A stretch of DNA of 42,723 nucleotides from Candidatus Saccharimonadota bacterium (GCA_017433245.1 JAFRHO010000005.1:91183-133905), one strand, 5' to 3'. Positions 16,536 to 25,086 are shown, counted from the stretch's first letter. Notes: generated by a model not told the origin, from the letters alone. Numbers and translations are program-made.

Positions 16536-18434
16536 TTAAGACTTTGTGGCAACACAACGAACGGTTCTTCCTATACGTTTATAAAAATCGTAGTTAATTC
16601 CTGGATAAAAAGAACTTGTACTGGAATTGTAGTAATTTATTGCACATGAAGAATTTGTGCTTGCAGCTGTAGAAACCCAGTATTGTCCTCTTGTGCCACG
16701 GTTGTCAATTGAACCACCACTTAAATTCCCACTAAAAACAAAGTTGTTAGGAAAATGATGGAGCCTAAATATCATCACAACCTGTGTAGGAGTAGTATTG
16801 CCATCCATTTTTTGTGGTACATTATTGGCGTTTTTGTATCCACCAAGGCTATTAGTTAATAAACCAAATTCGCCTGGGCTTGTAGCTCCGGCCGTATTCC
16901 CAGTAGGCATATGCCATCCAGAAGGACAAATATCTCCCACGGCGTTACCACTCGACTTACTACGCGTGCCTCTTCCTGCTGTTGCAGAATACCAATTATA
17001 ATAGTGCCCGTAACTGTAAATTGAAGTCCTGTTATTGGTTGGATTAGTAGCTCTACTTGTTGTATTGGTAGTATTCAATCTAGATTGATCAACACATTCC
17101 TCATCATTGGTACCACACCATCCTTCCGGGGCCGTGTCAGCATTATACGCTATACTTGAACTAGGAGACAGTGTGCTGTGAGTCTCCGTATCAGTATAAT
17201 TATGCTTCAATGTGACGGTTGTACCATCACTAAGTGGATTATTAGTGTTGGAGGGTGTTAATACCGCAGTATTGCCTAATCTTATGTTTTCAATCATCCA
17301 GCATTTACCGTCTGAAAGTTTCGCAATCGCATAGGTTTGGCCATCACGATCGTCGGTCAACGCCGAGACGCTGTCTAGGCCCGCCGTGATAGACCAGTCA
17401 TATTGGTTCTCTGAATTGCCAGTATATACGGGTTGAACGAGACTTCCGGTGCCTGTACCACAAAGTTGGGAAACTTTGGTTGAATCTTGAAAAGAACCTT
17501 GTGTTTTAATCCATATTGCATAGAGAGATAGACCATTATTAGTGCCTGATTCACCACTGTATTGTCCCTCCGCAAAGGTAATATAGTCGTTTGGACCATA
17601 AAAATGTGCATTAGCATTAGTCTCATAATCAAACACATCGCTCCAGCCTGCAAACCCGTAGCCAGTTCTGGAAAAATTACTCGCTAAGAGGATGGCTGAG
17701 GTGGAGGTAGTATCAGTAGAACTGCCGAGCGTTTGGCACCCCATAGTGCCTTCCGCAAAATTAGTGTTAGCATAGTAGCAAATCTTGCCAGAGGCTGTGG
17801 GTTGTGGTGCAGCGGCCATTTCGTTGTATGGGTGCACTAAAGTATATTTCACTTGTCCCACATAGGTGCCGGCTGACTGAGTGGGAGAGATGTAGGCTTG
17901 GTAGGTAGATTTTAAGGTAGAACCTTCTGCGTTTATACCGATATCGGTACCGGAAGTGCGTTCAGCAACTTTGGTATATTCATTTGGTATATTATGGAAG
18001 GAATCAAAACTATCCTGAATAGTGAGAGGATATGTGGGGGTTGGGTTGGTGACGGTAGATAGTTTCATGGCCCAGTTGGAAGTAGGGCCAGAAGTAGAAG
18101 TGCCAGTGATAATATCGTTAGTACTGTCTATGGAAGAATCAGTAAGGACAGTTTTACCATATTCATCATCGGTAAAACCTATGGCGTAAATAGAGAAGCC
18201 ATTATTATCATTACAGTAGGCTTTCATGATTGTTTCACCTATGGCTGAGTTAGATTCTGTATTTTGGAGTTCAGTAACGTGAGAATCCATGCCAGTACCC
18301 GATAGTGTACAGGAAATAGGGATAGTGACGTTGACTTCGTCTGTAACCGTGTCGTTGTCGGCGTAAGTTGAGTGTAAGAAAAGAGTGCTAAATAGTAGTG
18401 TTATAGCCAAATGTTTGAACGCTCTTTTGTCCAT
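16536..18434 (-). CDS. Secreted FISUMP-domain surface protein, paralog 3
   Basis: Secreted protein of 632 aa. The signal peptide is MDKRAFKHLAITLLFSTLFLHSTYA. The N-module (about 27-205) is a diverged version of that in paralogs 1 and 2, with the same landmarks: PISCTLSGTG, YCNDNNGFSIYAIGFT, SNWAMKL, DSFHNIPNEYTKVAE, AGTYVGQVKYTLVHPYN. An InlB-like repeat follows (ICYYANTNFAEG ... FSRTGYGFAGWSD ... LSLYAIWIK), then a complete FISUMP domain (LTDDRDGQTYAIAKLSDGKCWMIENIRL, YSYGHYYNWYSATA, DICPSGWHMPTG, GQYWVSTAAS, GRTVRCVATKS). TGCTAAAAT ends 6 nt before the ATG, so the mRNA is probably leaderless. No anchor is visible at the C-terminus. Confidence 0.86.
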   Translation of the reverse strand: MDKRAFKHLAITLLFSTLFLHSTYADNDTVTDEVNVTIPISCTLSGTGMDSHVTELQNTESNSAIGETIMKAYCNDNNGFSIYAIGFTDDEYGKTVLTDSSIDSTNDIITGTSTSGPTSNWAMKLSTVTNPTPTYPLTIQDSFDSFHNIPNEYTKVAERTSGTDIGINAEGSTLKSTYQAYISPTQSAGTYVGQVKYTLVHPYNEMAAAPQPTASGKICYYANTNFAEGTMGCQTLGSSTDTTSTSAILLASNFSRTGYGFAGWSDVFDYETNANAHFYGPNDYITFAEGQYSGESGTNNGLSLYAIWIKTQGSFQDSTKVSQLCGTGTGSLVQPVYTGNSENQYDWSITAGLDSVSALTDDRDGQTYAIAKLSDGKCWMIENIRLGNTAVLTPSNTNNPLSDGTTVTLKHNYTDTETHSTLSPSSSIAYNADTAPEGWCGTNDEECVDQSRLNTTNTTSRATNPTNNRTSIYSYGHYYNWYSATAGRGTRSKSSGNAVGDICPSGWHMPTGNTAGATSPGEFGLLTNSLGGYKNANNVPQKMDGNTTPTQVVMIFRLHHFPNNFVFSGNLSGGSIDNRGTRGQYWVSTAASTNSSCAINYYNSSTSSFYPGINYDFYKRIGRTVRCVATKS

Positions 18435-18440
18435 ATTTTT

Positions 18441-18504
18441 ATTTTAGCATAAAAGATATGGAATAGGAATATGGTTTGCTTATTTCAGAGAAATATGGTA
18501 CTAT
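18441..18504. promoter_or_regulatory. Divergent extended -10 elements for paralog 3 and der
   Basis: Minus strand: TAAAAT at 18441-18446 with TG at its extended position. Plus strand: TACTAT at 18499-18504 with TGG before it. Each ends exactly 6 nt before its start codon. Confidence 0.7.
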
Positions 18505-18510
18505 ATAAAC

Positions 18511-19938
18511 ATGAAAAGATTGCCGATTGTAGCGTTGATAGGACAGACAAATGCTGGAAAATCTAGCATTTTAAATCGCATGGCGCATAAAAATATCGCC
18601 ATAGTGGCACGCGAAGAGGGAACCACGCGGGATAATGTAGTGGCTACGATTGATGATTCCTTCATCTTGGCAGATACGGCTGGTCTCAAGGACCCGAACG
18701 ATGATTTCGAGGCATCAATTCAAGAGCAAATCCAAGATGCTATCGAAAGCGCCGATGTAATCTTGGTGACATTAGATTCTTCTAAGTATTTCAATCATCG
18801 GGATGCCAAGATTGCTAAAGATGCCTTGCGCTCTCAGAAACCTGTATTTTTGCTGCTAAATAAATGCGATTTGGCTGAGTCGTTACCGATTGAGGAATTC
18901 CGAGCACTTGGGATTTCGCCCGAACGAATATACTATATTTCGGCAACAACTGGCCAAGGCGTTGCGAGTTTAAAAGAGGGCTTAAGTGGCTCCCTGAGGG
19001 AATTACGGAGCGCGGCAGCGCAAGTTATAGTACCGGTTCCCCGTGACGGCGGGCCGGCCGAACGCGACCCCAAAAAAGCCATTAAACCATCATTGAAGGT
19101 CGCATTAATTGGTCGGCCGAATGTAGGGAAATCGAGTCTATTTAATGCGCTCGGACGCAAGCAACAAGCGATTGTTAGTTCAAGACAGGGTACAACTCGG
19201 GACGTGAATCGAGTGCAGGTAAAGTATAAGGGTAGAGAGCTGGAAATACTAGACACCGCAGGCTTGCGCAAGCCGGGTAAACGCGAGGTAGGGATTGAGA
19301 AATTCAGTGCCATTCGTACGCTAGCTGCAATTGAAGAGTCTGATATTTGCTGTTTACTGGTGGATTCGACGGAGCCACATAGCAAGCTCGATCAGTCCCT
19401 TGCAGGCCAGATTGTTGAGGCCGGGAAGGGAATTATTATGGTGGTGACGAAGTCGGATTTGCTCGAGAATGCTGAGCCGACTAATTATTTCGGCGAAGAG
19501 AATGTCGGCAATCGTACGGCGGCGGATTTCTTAATCGATCAGCTGGAGAAGGACTACGATTTTCTACCTTACGCGCCCGTAGTACTAACCTCATCAGAGA
19601 CCGGCGAAAACGTAACCCAGTTGTTTGAACTGGCACTTCAGATAGACGAAGCACGCCATACCGAAATTAGAACGGCGGATCTGAATAAGATTCTAAATGA
19701 GGCCATCGTGTCGCATCCACCGGCGGGGCTCAAAAACACGCGCCCAAAGCCAAAGTACATTGTGCAGACCGATATCTGCCCACCGTGGTTTGTGGTGCAT
19801 GGGCATGATTTAGGGCTACTTCACTGGTCATGGAAGCGATTCCTAGAACGCAAGGTTCGAGAAAAATACCCGTTCATTGGTACACCGATTAAGTTCTCCT
19901 ATCGGAGCGACAACAACAGAGGCGAAGTTGACAAATAG
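18511..19938 (+). CDS. der: GTPase Der (EngA), ribosome assembly
   Basis: Essential double-GTPase that helps assemble the 50S subunit. 475 aa, within family range. The first G domain has GQTNAGKSS (G1, about 9-17), DTAGL (G3) and NKCD (G4). The second has GRPNVGKSS (G1, about 201-209), DTAGL and TKSD. The C-terminal KH-like domain is present (HPPAGLKNTRPKPKYIVQTDICPPWFVVHGHD ... FLERKVREKYPFIGTPIKFSYR). A short basic/Pro linker with PKKAIKP joins the two G domains. There is no ribosome binding site; the extended -10 ends 6 nt before ATG. Confidence 0.97.
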   Translation: MKRLPIVALIGQTNAGKSSILNRMAHKNIAIVAREEGTTRDNVVATIDDSFILADTAGLKDPNDDFEASIQEQIQDAIESADVILVTLDSSKYFNHRDAKIAKDALRSQKPVFLLLNKCDLAESLPIEEFRALGISPERIYYISATTGQGVASLKEGLSGSLRELRSAAAQVIVPVPRDGGPAERDPKKAIKPSLKVALIGRPNVGKSSLFNALGRKQQAIVSSRQGTTRDVNRVQVKYKGRELEILDTAGLRKPGKREVGIEKFSAIRTLAAIEESDICCLLVDSTEPHSKLDQSLAGQIVEAGKGIIMVVTKSDLLENAEPTNYFGEENVGNRTAADFLIDQLEKDYDFLPYAPVVLTSSETGENVTQLFELALQIDEARHTEIRTADLNKILNEAIVSHPPAGLKNTRPKPKYIVQTDICPPWFVVHGHDLGLLHWSWKRFLERKVREKYPFIGTPIKFSYRSDNNRGEVDK

Positions 19939-19956
19939 GCTTAAGTGTGTTATAAT
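19928..19956 (+). promoter_or_regulatory. Perfect consensus promoter of phoH
   Basis: TTGACA (19928-19933), 17 bp, TATAAT (19951-19956). The -35 lies inside the last codons of der. The leader to the phoH ATG would be about 130 nt. Confidence 0.9.
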
Positions 19957-19995
19957 GAATATATAGCATTTCTTGTATTTATGGTAAAATAGGGT

Positions 19996-20024
19996 TGTGG
20001 GCATATGTCCCACATTTGTTTTTT
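19996..20024 (+). terminator. Terminator-like hairpin in the phoH leader
   Basis: TGTGGG pairs with CCCACA around a 7-nt loop and is followed by TTTGTTTTTT. It lies between the promoter and the phoH start, so it could act as an attenuator as well as ending read-through. Confidence 0.6.
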
Positions 20025-20094
20025 CGGGGTTGTAGTGAAGGGAGTAACTAAAGACCTTTTGGCACCCAGTACATTGACAAGGAGGTGTAAGACT

Positions 20095-21978
20095 ATGTCG
20101 AAAGGGAAATATTATGATGGCGGCAAAACTCGCCGTGACCGAACAGAAAGGTTACAAAAACGTGAGCTCTTTGACGCGAACAGGGGAGTTATAGAAGAAG
20201 AACCAGTTGACGAAACACGTTTAGCGCAAAAAGAAGATTATAAGGATTTAGACTGGTTACCCGATGACAAGAGAAAATGGTACGTAATAGATACAAATTT
20301 CATACTGTCGTGCGTTGATATCATTTATGACCCAGACGATGAGGATTGGCGTATGCCACTCGATCTCCGACCCAGCTTAGATAATGCTCACATCATTATC
20401 CCGGCGATTGTGTTTGAAGAGCTGAACCATATCAAAGATGGACACTCGGCAACCCGCCCGATTGCTAGGAAGGCTTTCCGTAGATTAAAGAAGTTTTTCC
20501 CAAACAGCGGGCGAAGCCTGCAAGAGATTATGGATCTGTCAAAGCCTATCCCGACTGGCTGGAAGAAGCAAACGATTTCTATTTTACCTTTGCACCGGAA
20601 TTTTGCTAAATCTTTGCCATGGGTACCGGCTCCTACCGACAATGACGGATGGATTGCGGTGACAGCACTTGCTGCCACTATGATTCGTGACGGGTTGCCG
20701 GTAAATGGGACGGTACCGGTCGAAGAGGTGCTGGAACGCGATAATAGCCGGAAGGACGTTGTCCTCCTAACTCAAGATAATCCGTTGATTAGTAAGGCGG
20801 ATTTGTATGGCGTGAGATCGAAGTCGTATAGTTTCAAAGAGCGTCCGCCATTTACGGGTCTGCGTGATTTAACGGTGCCGGCAGAAATGTTTGAGAAGTT
20901 TTGGCAGGAGGATGGAATTTCTTGGCAGGATTTTTCAGACTATATGCCCGGTGAAGCGCCATTTGTAGCAAATGAGTATGTCGTGATGACCCCCGAGGAT
21001 GATGTCTACCCAAGGGGGTATTTCGCGACTGGTTTACCCTTTGCTAATGTGGCGCGCTATAATAAGTTCCGGAAAATGCTTTTCCCATTGCGTTTTATGA
21101 AACAAGAGCAGGCAATGCCGCCAAACGCCGGAATTGCCACTTATTATGACGCAATGAACGATGACACTATCAGCGTAATAGTGGCAACTGGTATGGCCGG
21201 CACTGGTAAAACATATCAGATAGTCCGACACGCCGTCCGGGCATTGGGTGAAGGAAAATATACGAGCGTCGTATTAATCATTAATTCCAATAACGGAATG
21301 GGGACTTTGCCTGGTGGCCAGGAGAGGAAGTTGGAACCGATGGTGGCGTTTTGCAAGGATGCGATTCGTTCTTACCTGGCCTCAACGCCTGAGTTCAAAA
21401 AGAAGCGTGATACCTTGAGACGGCACGGCGACACCGATGATGAACCATCTGAAGCGAAAGTCAACAAGAAGCCCAACAAGTACCGGCAACTGGTTGACGA
21501 GCTAGTGGATGAGCAGTTCGAGAAAAAGCGTCGCCGGGCCGAGAAGGCAGAAAGGGCTGAGAAGAAGGTGAAGCCAAATCGCAAAACTTATATTGAACTA
21601 CTTAATGAGCAGGTCGATTATTATTACGAGCGGTATTTCACGGCTATCCCTTATGAACAGGCTCAAGGTCGGACGTTTGAAGATGCGATCATCATCGTAG
21701 ATGAAGCACAGAGGATTATCGTCGACGAGATGGAGACTTTTATCACCAGACTGGGGGAAAAATCGCTCTTAGTCGTATGTGGAGATATTAATCAGATTAA
21801 GTATAGTTCTCCAGAGAAGAGAATCAAGAATGGTCTCATCTTTACAAGAATGATCTATCACGACTGGGAAGGATGCGCTAATATCCATCTGACCGACAAT
21901 ATGAGGCACGAAGCTGCCGATGTTGCGAATCGCAATTACGAGAAAGTCCTCGCAGAGATTGGCGAATTGCGCTTTTAG
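20095..21978 (+). CDS. phoH: PIN-domain plus PhoH-like ATPase
   Basis: PIN-PhoH fusion: an RNase-type PIN domain joined to an SF1-helicase-like P-loop ATPase, a family linked to RNA processing. I choose the ATG at 20095 (627 aa), because AAGGAGG lies 8 nt before it; the frame extends to 20005 but that stretch is leader with a hairpin. The PIN domain begins at about residue 60 (KWYVIDTNFILSCVD, acidic D in IDTN; ELNHIKDG; later D in LLTQDNPL). Walker A is GMAGTGKT (about 366-373) and Walker B is IIIVDEAQ (about 533-540), with CGDINQIKY and LTDNMRHE later. Between Walker A and B is a strongly charged insertion of about 90 residues (RRHGDTDDEPSEAKVNKK, FEKKRRRAEKAERAEKK) that looks like coiled coil and is unusual for the family. 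Confidence 0.94.
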   Translation: MSKGKYYDGGKTRRDRTERLQKRELFDANRGVIEEEPVDETRLAQKEDYKDLDWLPDDKRKWYVIDTNFILSCVDIIYDPDDEDWRMPLDLRPSLDNAHIIIPAIVFEELNHIKDGHSATRPIARKAFRRLKKFFPNSGRSLQEIMDLSKPIPTGWKKQTISILPLHRNFAKSLPWVPAPTDNDGWIAVTALAATMIRDGLPVNGTVPVEEVLERDNSRKDVVLLTQDNPLISKADLYGVRSKSYSFKERPPFTGLRDLTVPAEMFEKFWQEDGISWQDFSDYMPGEAPFVANEYVVMTPEDDVYPRGYFATGLPFANVARYNKFRKMLFPLRFMKQEQAMPPNAGIATYYDAMNDDTISVIVATGMAGTGKTYQIVRHAVRALGEGKYTSVVLIINSNNGMGTLPGGQERKLEPMVAFCKDAIRSYLASTPEFKKKRDTLRRHGDTDDEPSEAKVNKKPNKYRQLVDELVDEQFEKKRRRAEKAERAEKKVKPNRKTYIELLNEQVDYYYERYFTAIPYEQAQGRTFEDAIIIVDEAQRIIVDEMETFITRLGEKSLLVVCGDINQIKYSSPEKRIKNGLIFTRMIYHDWEGCANIHLTDNMRHEAADVANRNYEKVLAEIGELRF

Positions 21979-22074
21979 ACAAAAGTCATAACTGAATAAT
22001 AGTAGTTTATGGTTCATACCGCAGTATTACGGATGCGCTATAAGCTACTCAGCAATTGCTGCACCCCTTTTGTA

Positions 22075-22104
22075 AACCCCACATCGTAAAGGTGTGGGGT
22101 TTTT
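22075..22104 (+). terminator. phoH terminator
   Basis: AACCCCACA pairs with TGTGGGGTT, followed by TTT. It ends only a few bases before the pth -10. Confidence 0.9.
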
Positions 22105-22106
22105 CA

Positions 22107-22115
22107 TGGTATAAT
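22107..22115 (+). promoter_or_regulatory. Extended -10 of pth
   Basis: TGGTATAAT, ending 6 nt before the pth ATG. The -35 region is occupied by the phoH terminator stem. Confidence 0.7.
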
Positions 22116-22121
22116 TGGGGC

Positions 22122-22643
22122 ATGAAACTAGTAGTAGGACTGGGGAATCCAGGGAATCGGTATAATTTTACAAGGCACAATATAGGATTTTTGGCGCTAG
22201 ATTATTATTTTAAGCGGAATAAGCTTGAATGGCGAGACAAAGCGTTCCTGGGGGCCATGAGGGGCTCTGTGGATGATGTGCTGTTTATTAAACCTCAGAA
22301 TTTCTATAACGAGACGGGAGGGGTAGTGGCTAGCTATATGCGGCATTTTAATATTCCCGCCTCTGATATACTAGTGATTTGCGATAATTTTGACTTGGGA
22401 TTTGGCATGGTGAGATATCGGACTTCTGGCTCAGCCGGAGGCAACAATGGGCTCAAATCCCTCGATGCCGCCTTGGGGACTTCAGAATACGCTCGAATCA
22501 GAATAGGGACAGGGAACGATGAGCTGCGCACTAAGCTAGGGGATATTGAATTCGTTTTATCAAGATTCACCTCACAGGAAAAAGAGCAACTACCTGCAAT
22601 ATTGCAGGTAGTCACTGAAAAAATCGACGATTTTATTGATTAA
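22122..22643 (+). CDS. pth: Peptidyl-tRNA hydrolase
   Basis: Releases tRNA from prematurely ended peptidyl-tRNA. The ATG at 22122 gives 173 aa starting MKLVVGLGNPGNRYNFTRHNIGF, a perfect family start; the catalytic His is H19. KPQNFYNETGG and VICDNFDLGFG (catalytic Asp) are also present. The segment usually written GSAGGHNGLKS reads GSAGGNNGLKS here, so a commonly conserved His is replaced by Asn. The protein is a little short at the C-terminus compared with the usual about 190. No ribosome binding site; probably leaderless. The stop overlaps that of the opposing membrane protein gene. Confidence 0.94.
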   Translation: MKLVVGLGNPGNRYNFTRHNIGFLALDYYFKRNKLEWRDKAFLGAMRGSVDDVLFIKPQNFYNETGGVVASYMRHFNIPASDILVICDNFDLGFGMVRYRTSGSAGGNNGLKSLDAALGTSEYARIRIGTGNDELRTKLGDIEFVLSRFTSQEKEQLPAILQVVTEKIDDFID

Positions 22644-23020
22644 TTGTTCTTGTCGATCGGAAGCCAAGGTACAACAATGCCGGCAATACCAGCCACCAGC
22701 CCTAAGTAAATACCTATGTTGACAGTTAAACCATTATTTAATCCGTTAATCATATCAATCGCCACAACTATAGTTGCAATCGCAGCGGCAACCGTGATTA
22801 CGATTTTAGTCCATTTGGCCTTCTTAAACATCTCGACAATTGCAATTGATAAAACAGCCGCAAAACAAACAAAGCTAATCCACCCATCACCATCAGAGCC
22901 CTTTGCAGAAACGCTGATGCCGAACGCTGATGCCGATAGCCATGGTAAAAATGTAGCAATCATACCTATTAGACCAGCTACCGCCGCGATAATGCTTTTT
23001 ATAGAAATCGTTTTTTTCAT
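22640..23020 (-). CDS. Small four-helix membrane protein, unknown function
   Basis: Hydrophobic protein of 126 aa with four likely membrane helices (IIAAVAGLIGMIATFLPWL, WISFVCFAAVLSIAIVEMF, IVITVAAAIATIVVAIDMI, IGIYLGLVAGIAGIVVPWL). The short loop between helices 1 and 2 (ASAFGISVSAKGSDGDG) is probably outside. I recognise no family. AAGGAG lies 6 nt upstream of the ATG, and an extended -10 TGATACAAT lies at 23054-23062 on the minus strand. Its TAA overlaps the TAA of pth on the other strand (positions 22640-22643). Confidence 0.78.
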   Translation of the reverse strand: MKKTISIKSIIAAVAGLIGMIATFLPWLSASAFGISVSAKGSDGDGWISFVCFAAVLSIAIVEMFKKAKWTKIVITVAAAIATIVVAIDMINGLNNGLTVNIGIYLGLVAGIAGIVVPWLPIDKNN

Positions 23021-23083
23021 TCTTTTCTCCTTAGAGTTAGTTATTATGCTTTTATTGTATCATCTTTTGTAAATAAACTGTTG

Positions 23084-24031
23084 TTAAATCAGGCTCCAAT
23101 TATTCATCCCTAGGGGTCTTACGCGGCTCTTGATTTCCAAGAGAGTAATGGTTTCATTAAAGACTTCTGGCGGGAGATGAGTGGCGTTCATTATCTCTTC
23201 GCCTTTCCGTAGTCCATTTGCTAACCCCTGAAGAATCTTTGTTTCTACATCGGTATCACCAATCAGATTTAACTGTTTATGCTTCTTATGACGTCGGGAA
23301 TACATATCGGGGAACAGATCTCTTAGAATGTCATCCGGCTCAGTGTAGGGAATAGCGCCTTGCTTGATGAGCTTATTGCAACCCTGAGAGTATGGATTTG
23401 TAATATTACCAGGTACGGCAAAGACGGTTTTGCCTTGTTCGATGGCATGAGTGGCGGTATTGAGGGAGCCAGATCGTTCAGCTGCTTCTACTACGACTAC
23501 GATATCAGAAAGGCCAGAGATGAGACGATTGCGTTCTAAGAAGCTAGTCTTGGGGAACGGATGCGTTCCTGGTGCGTATTCCGAGATAATGGTGCCGTTT
23601 TGTTCAATTATCTTTCTCGCGACAGCCTCATGGGGCTTTGGATAGATATTGTCAATTGCCGTACCAAGTACCGCCACTGTAATACCGCCCCCATCGAGAC
23701 ACCCTTGGTGTGCTATGGTGTCGATCCCATACGCAAGACCAGATACCACCACCACGCCGCGTTTGCCTAATTCATAGGCTAGTTTATAAGCGACTTCCTC
23801 GCCATACTTGGTATTATGCCTTGAGCCAACAATAGCGACCGTTTTGGGTCTTGTTGTTCGGGTTTGTTCGGGTTTTTGGCTAGGCCCTTTTGACACATTT
23901 TCTGGCATTTTACCACGAAAATACAATGTTTTTGGCTTAAGCGCAATGGCTTCTAACACCTCTGTAAAATTGCTTTCTAGGGGTGAAATTTGGTTGATTT
24001 TTGTAAAAAAGTGTGAAAAAGGTGTTGACAT
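23084..24031 (-). CDS. dprA: DNA-processing protein DprA
   Basis: Protects incoming single-stranded DNA and loads RecA during natural transformation. I choose the ATG at 24031 (315 aa) because AGGAG lies 7 nt upstream; the longer GTG start at 24085 has no site. The Rossmann core is clear: TVAIVGSRHNTKYGEEVAYKLAYELGKRG, VVSGLAYGIDTIAHQGCLDGGG, AVLGTAIDNIYPKPH, ISEYAPGTHPFPKTSFLERNRLISGLSD, VVVEAAERSGSLNTATHAIEQGKTVFAVPG. A C-terminal winged-helix-like part follows (about 245-310). DprA is common in CPR and fits a lifestyle of DNA uptake. Confidence 0.95.
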   Translation of the reverse strand: MSTPFSHFFTKINQISPLESNFTEVLEAIALKPKTLYFRGKMPENVSKGPSQKPEQTRTTRPKTVAIVGSRHNTKYGEEVAYKLAYELGKRGVVVVSGLAYGIDTIAHQGCLDGGGITVAVLGTAIDNIYPKPHEAVARKIIEQNGTIISEYAPGTHPFPKTSFLERNRLISGLSDIVVVVEAAERSGSLNTATHAIEQGKTVFAVPGNITNPYSQGCNKLIKQGAIPYTEPDDILRDLFPDMYSRRHKKHKQLNLIGDTDVETKILQGLANGLRKGEEIMNATHLPPEVFNETITLLEIKSRVRPLGMNNWSLI

Positions 24032-24100
24032 ATTTTTTCTCCTGTGATATAATTGAGTCAGTTGGTACGAAAAATCGTGCCACACCGCACCTAAATAAGT

Positions 24101-24106
24101 TATAAT
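24101..24106 (+). promoter_or_regulatory. -10 of the structured RNA
   Basis: TATAAT on the plus strand, about 7 nt before the first hairpin of the RNA candidate; the -35 is weak. Confidence 0.5.
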
Positions 24107-24109
24107 TTC

Positions 24110-24367
24110 GCTATACTACTCGTAGTATAGCAGAAGTTGCGAGCTTTTGAAACCCTTTCGGGCTTAAAATTTCTTAATGGTTTTAAGTTTTATAAGTATT
24201 ACCTCCACTTTGAAAGGAAACTTTCGAAGGCTTAGCAACCCCTCTAACCGGCGGGCCCCTGTATTGTGTGAGGTGGGTTACGCTCCGGGGGTTACCCGGT
24301 ATAGTAATGAAGCGTTAGAGGGCCAAAAAACCCTCAGGTGATGCCCACCCTTACCTGAGGGTTTTTT
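24110..24367 (+). ncRNA. Unidentified structured RNA candidate, about 255 nt
   Basis: The 410-bp gap between dprA and the next gene has no credible ORF but is full of pairing. In order: GCTATACTAC with GTAGTATAGC (24110-24131); CTTAAAA with TTTTAAG (about 24163-24187); TTTGAAAG with CTTTCGAA closing a GAAA tetraloop (24209-24228); a long-range 9-bp helix CCCTCTAAC with GTTAGAGGG (24240-24248 with 24314-24322) enclosing a GC-rich domain; and a strong terminator (24331-24361) flanked by A6 and T6. A -10 precedes the first hairpin. I could not match it to RNase P RNA, SRP RNA, tmRNA or 6S by conserved motifs, and no gene follows on this strand, so it would be a stand-alone RNA. Confidence 0.6.
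24325..24367. terminator. Strong bidirectional terminator
   Basis: AAAAAA, then CCCTCAGGT paired with ACCTGAGGG around a 13-nt loop, then TTTTTT. It can end the RNA candidate on the plus strand and the opposing 24442 gene. Confidence 0.9.
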
Positions 24368-24441
24368 GGTGTGCTACTGGGCATTGACCTTTAAGCTGGG
24401 TAGTCTTATAACCCGTTTTGTTATGTCGTCTAGAGTTAAAT

Positions 24442-25080
24442 CTATATAATCCTCGCGAGCGCAAGTATTACCAGCACTACTGTAATGATCAAGGCTATAC
24501 CTGTAATAGTGGTAGCTTTCGCATGATATAGGACATTCTTGGTTTGTTTTTGCGCATTTGACAGGTTTTTTCTCCGCGCTAGCACAATACTTACAAAAAC
24601 TAACGACAGGGCAGTCATAAGAACCCCGACGATAATCGGCAACAACGTCACGAAAGCTTTATTCCAACCACATGATGTATCATTGCAAACCCAACTCCTC
24701 GATTGTATAGTCATTATTATCGTTGCAATATTTGATAAAATAGCCAACCAGAGAAAGACCTCTGCTGTTTTGGCAGACGCCAGATAACCTTTTGTCGCAT
24801 CTTTCCGCGTAACTGCATTGTCAATACTTTTTTGGTAGGCATTGTTTTCTACGATTGCCCATACCCAACTTCCAAGAATCAACATAGGGGGTAGAAAGCT
24901 ACTTTGACTCGAAGAAAACACAACAATCGCCATGAAAGTTAGCGCTAAGTGCCCAAATCCGTATAAATACCGTCTCGCAGCGAAGTCGTGTACCCCAAAA
25001 ATGCCGAGTAGAAACGCTAAAATACCAAAAGCTTCTTTTGAAATAAACTGTTTTTCACTATTGTCGGGTTCTTTATCCAT
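24442..25080 (-). CDS. TM2-domain-like membrane protein
   Basis: Membrane protein of 212 aa. Residues about 13-60 (SKEAFGILAFLLGIFGVHDFAARRYLYGFGHLALTFMAIVVF) follow the TM2 pattern in which a Gly-rich helix with GVHDF/GxHRF is followed by a second helix. Two or three further helices occupy the rest (VFLWLAILSNIATIIMTIQ, FVTLLPIIVGVLMTALSLVFVSIVLA, TTITGIALIITVVLVILALA). The loop with CNDTSCG has two cysteines. TGATATAAT ends exactly 6 nt before the ATG at 25080, so the mRNA is probably leaderless. Function unknown. Confidence 0.8.
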   Translation of the reverse strand: MDKEPDNSEKQFISKEAFGILAFLLGIFGVHDFAARRYLYGFGHLALTFMAIVVFSSSQSSFLPPMLILGSWVWAIVENNAYQKSIDNAVTRKDATKGYLASAKTAEVFLWLAILSNIATIIMTIQSRSWVCNDTSCGWNKAFVTLLPIIVGVLMTALSLVFVSIVLARRKNLSNAQKQTKNVLYHAKATTITGIALIITVVLVILALARII

Positions 25081-25086
25081 AACCTC

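Noticed and set aside
12390-18434. Diversity-generating retroelement acting on the FISUMP proteins
   Set aside because: No reverse transcriptase and no template/variable repeat pair with adenine-biased changes is visible; repeats look like duplication or gene conversion.
20005-20094. Upstream extension of phoH to 20005
   Set aside because: The stretch contains the leader hairpin and the extra residues match no PhoH; the ATG at 20095 has a strong AAGGAGG.
24110-24367. RNase P RNA, SRP RNA, tmRNA or 6S identity for the structured RNA
   Set aside because: Neither strand shows the expected RNase P (AGGAAAGUC-like), SRP (GGAAGNAGC-like) or tmRNA tRNA-like ends; no name assigned.
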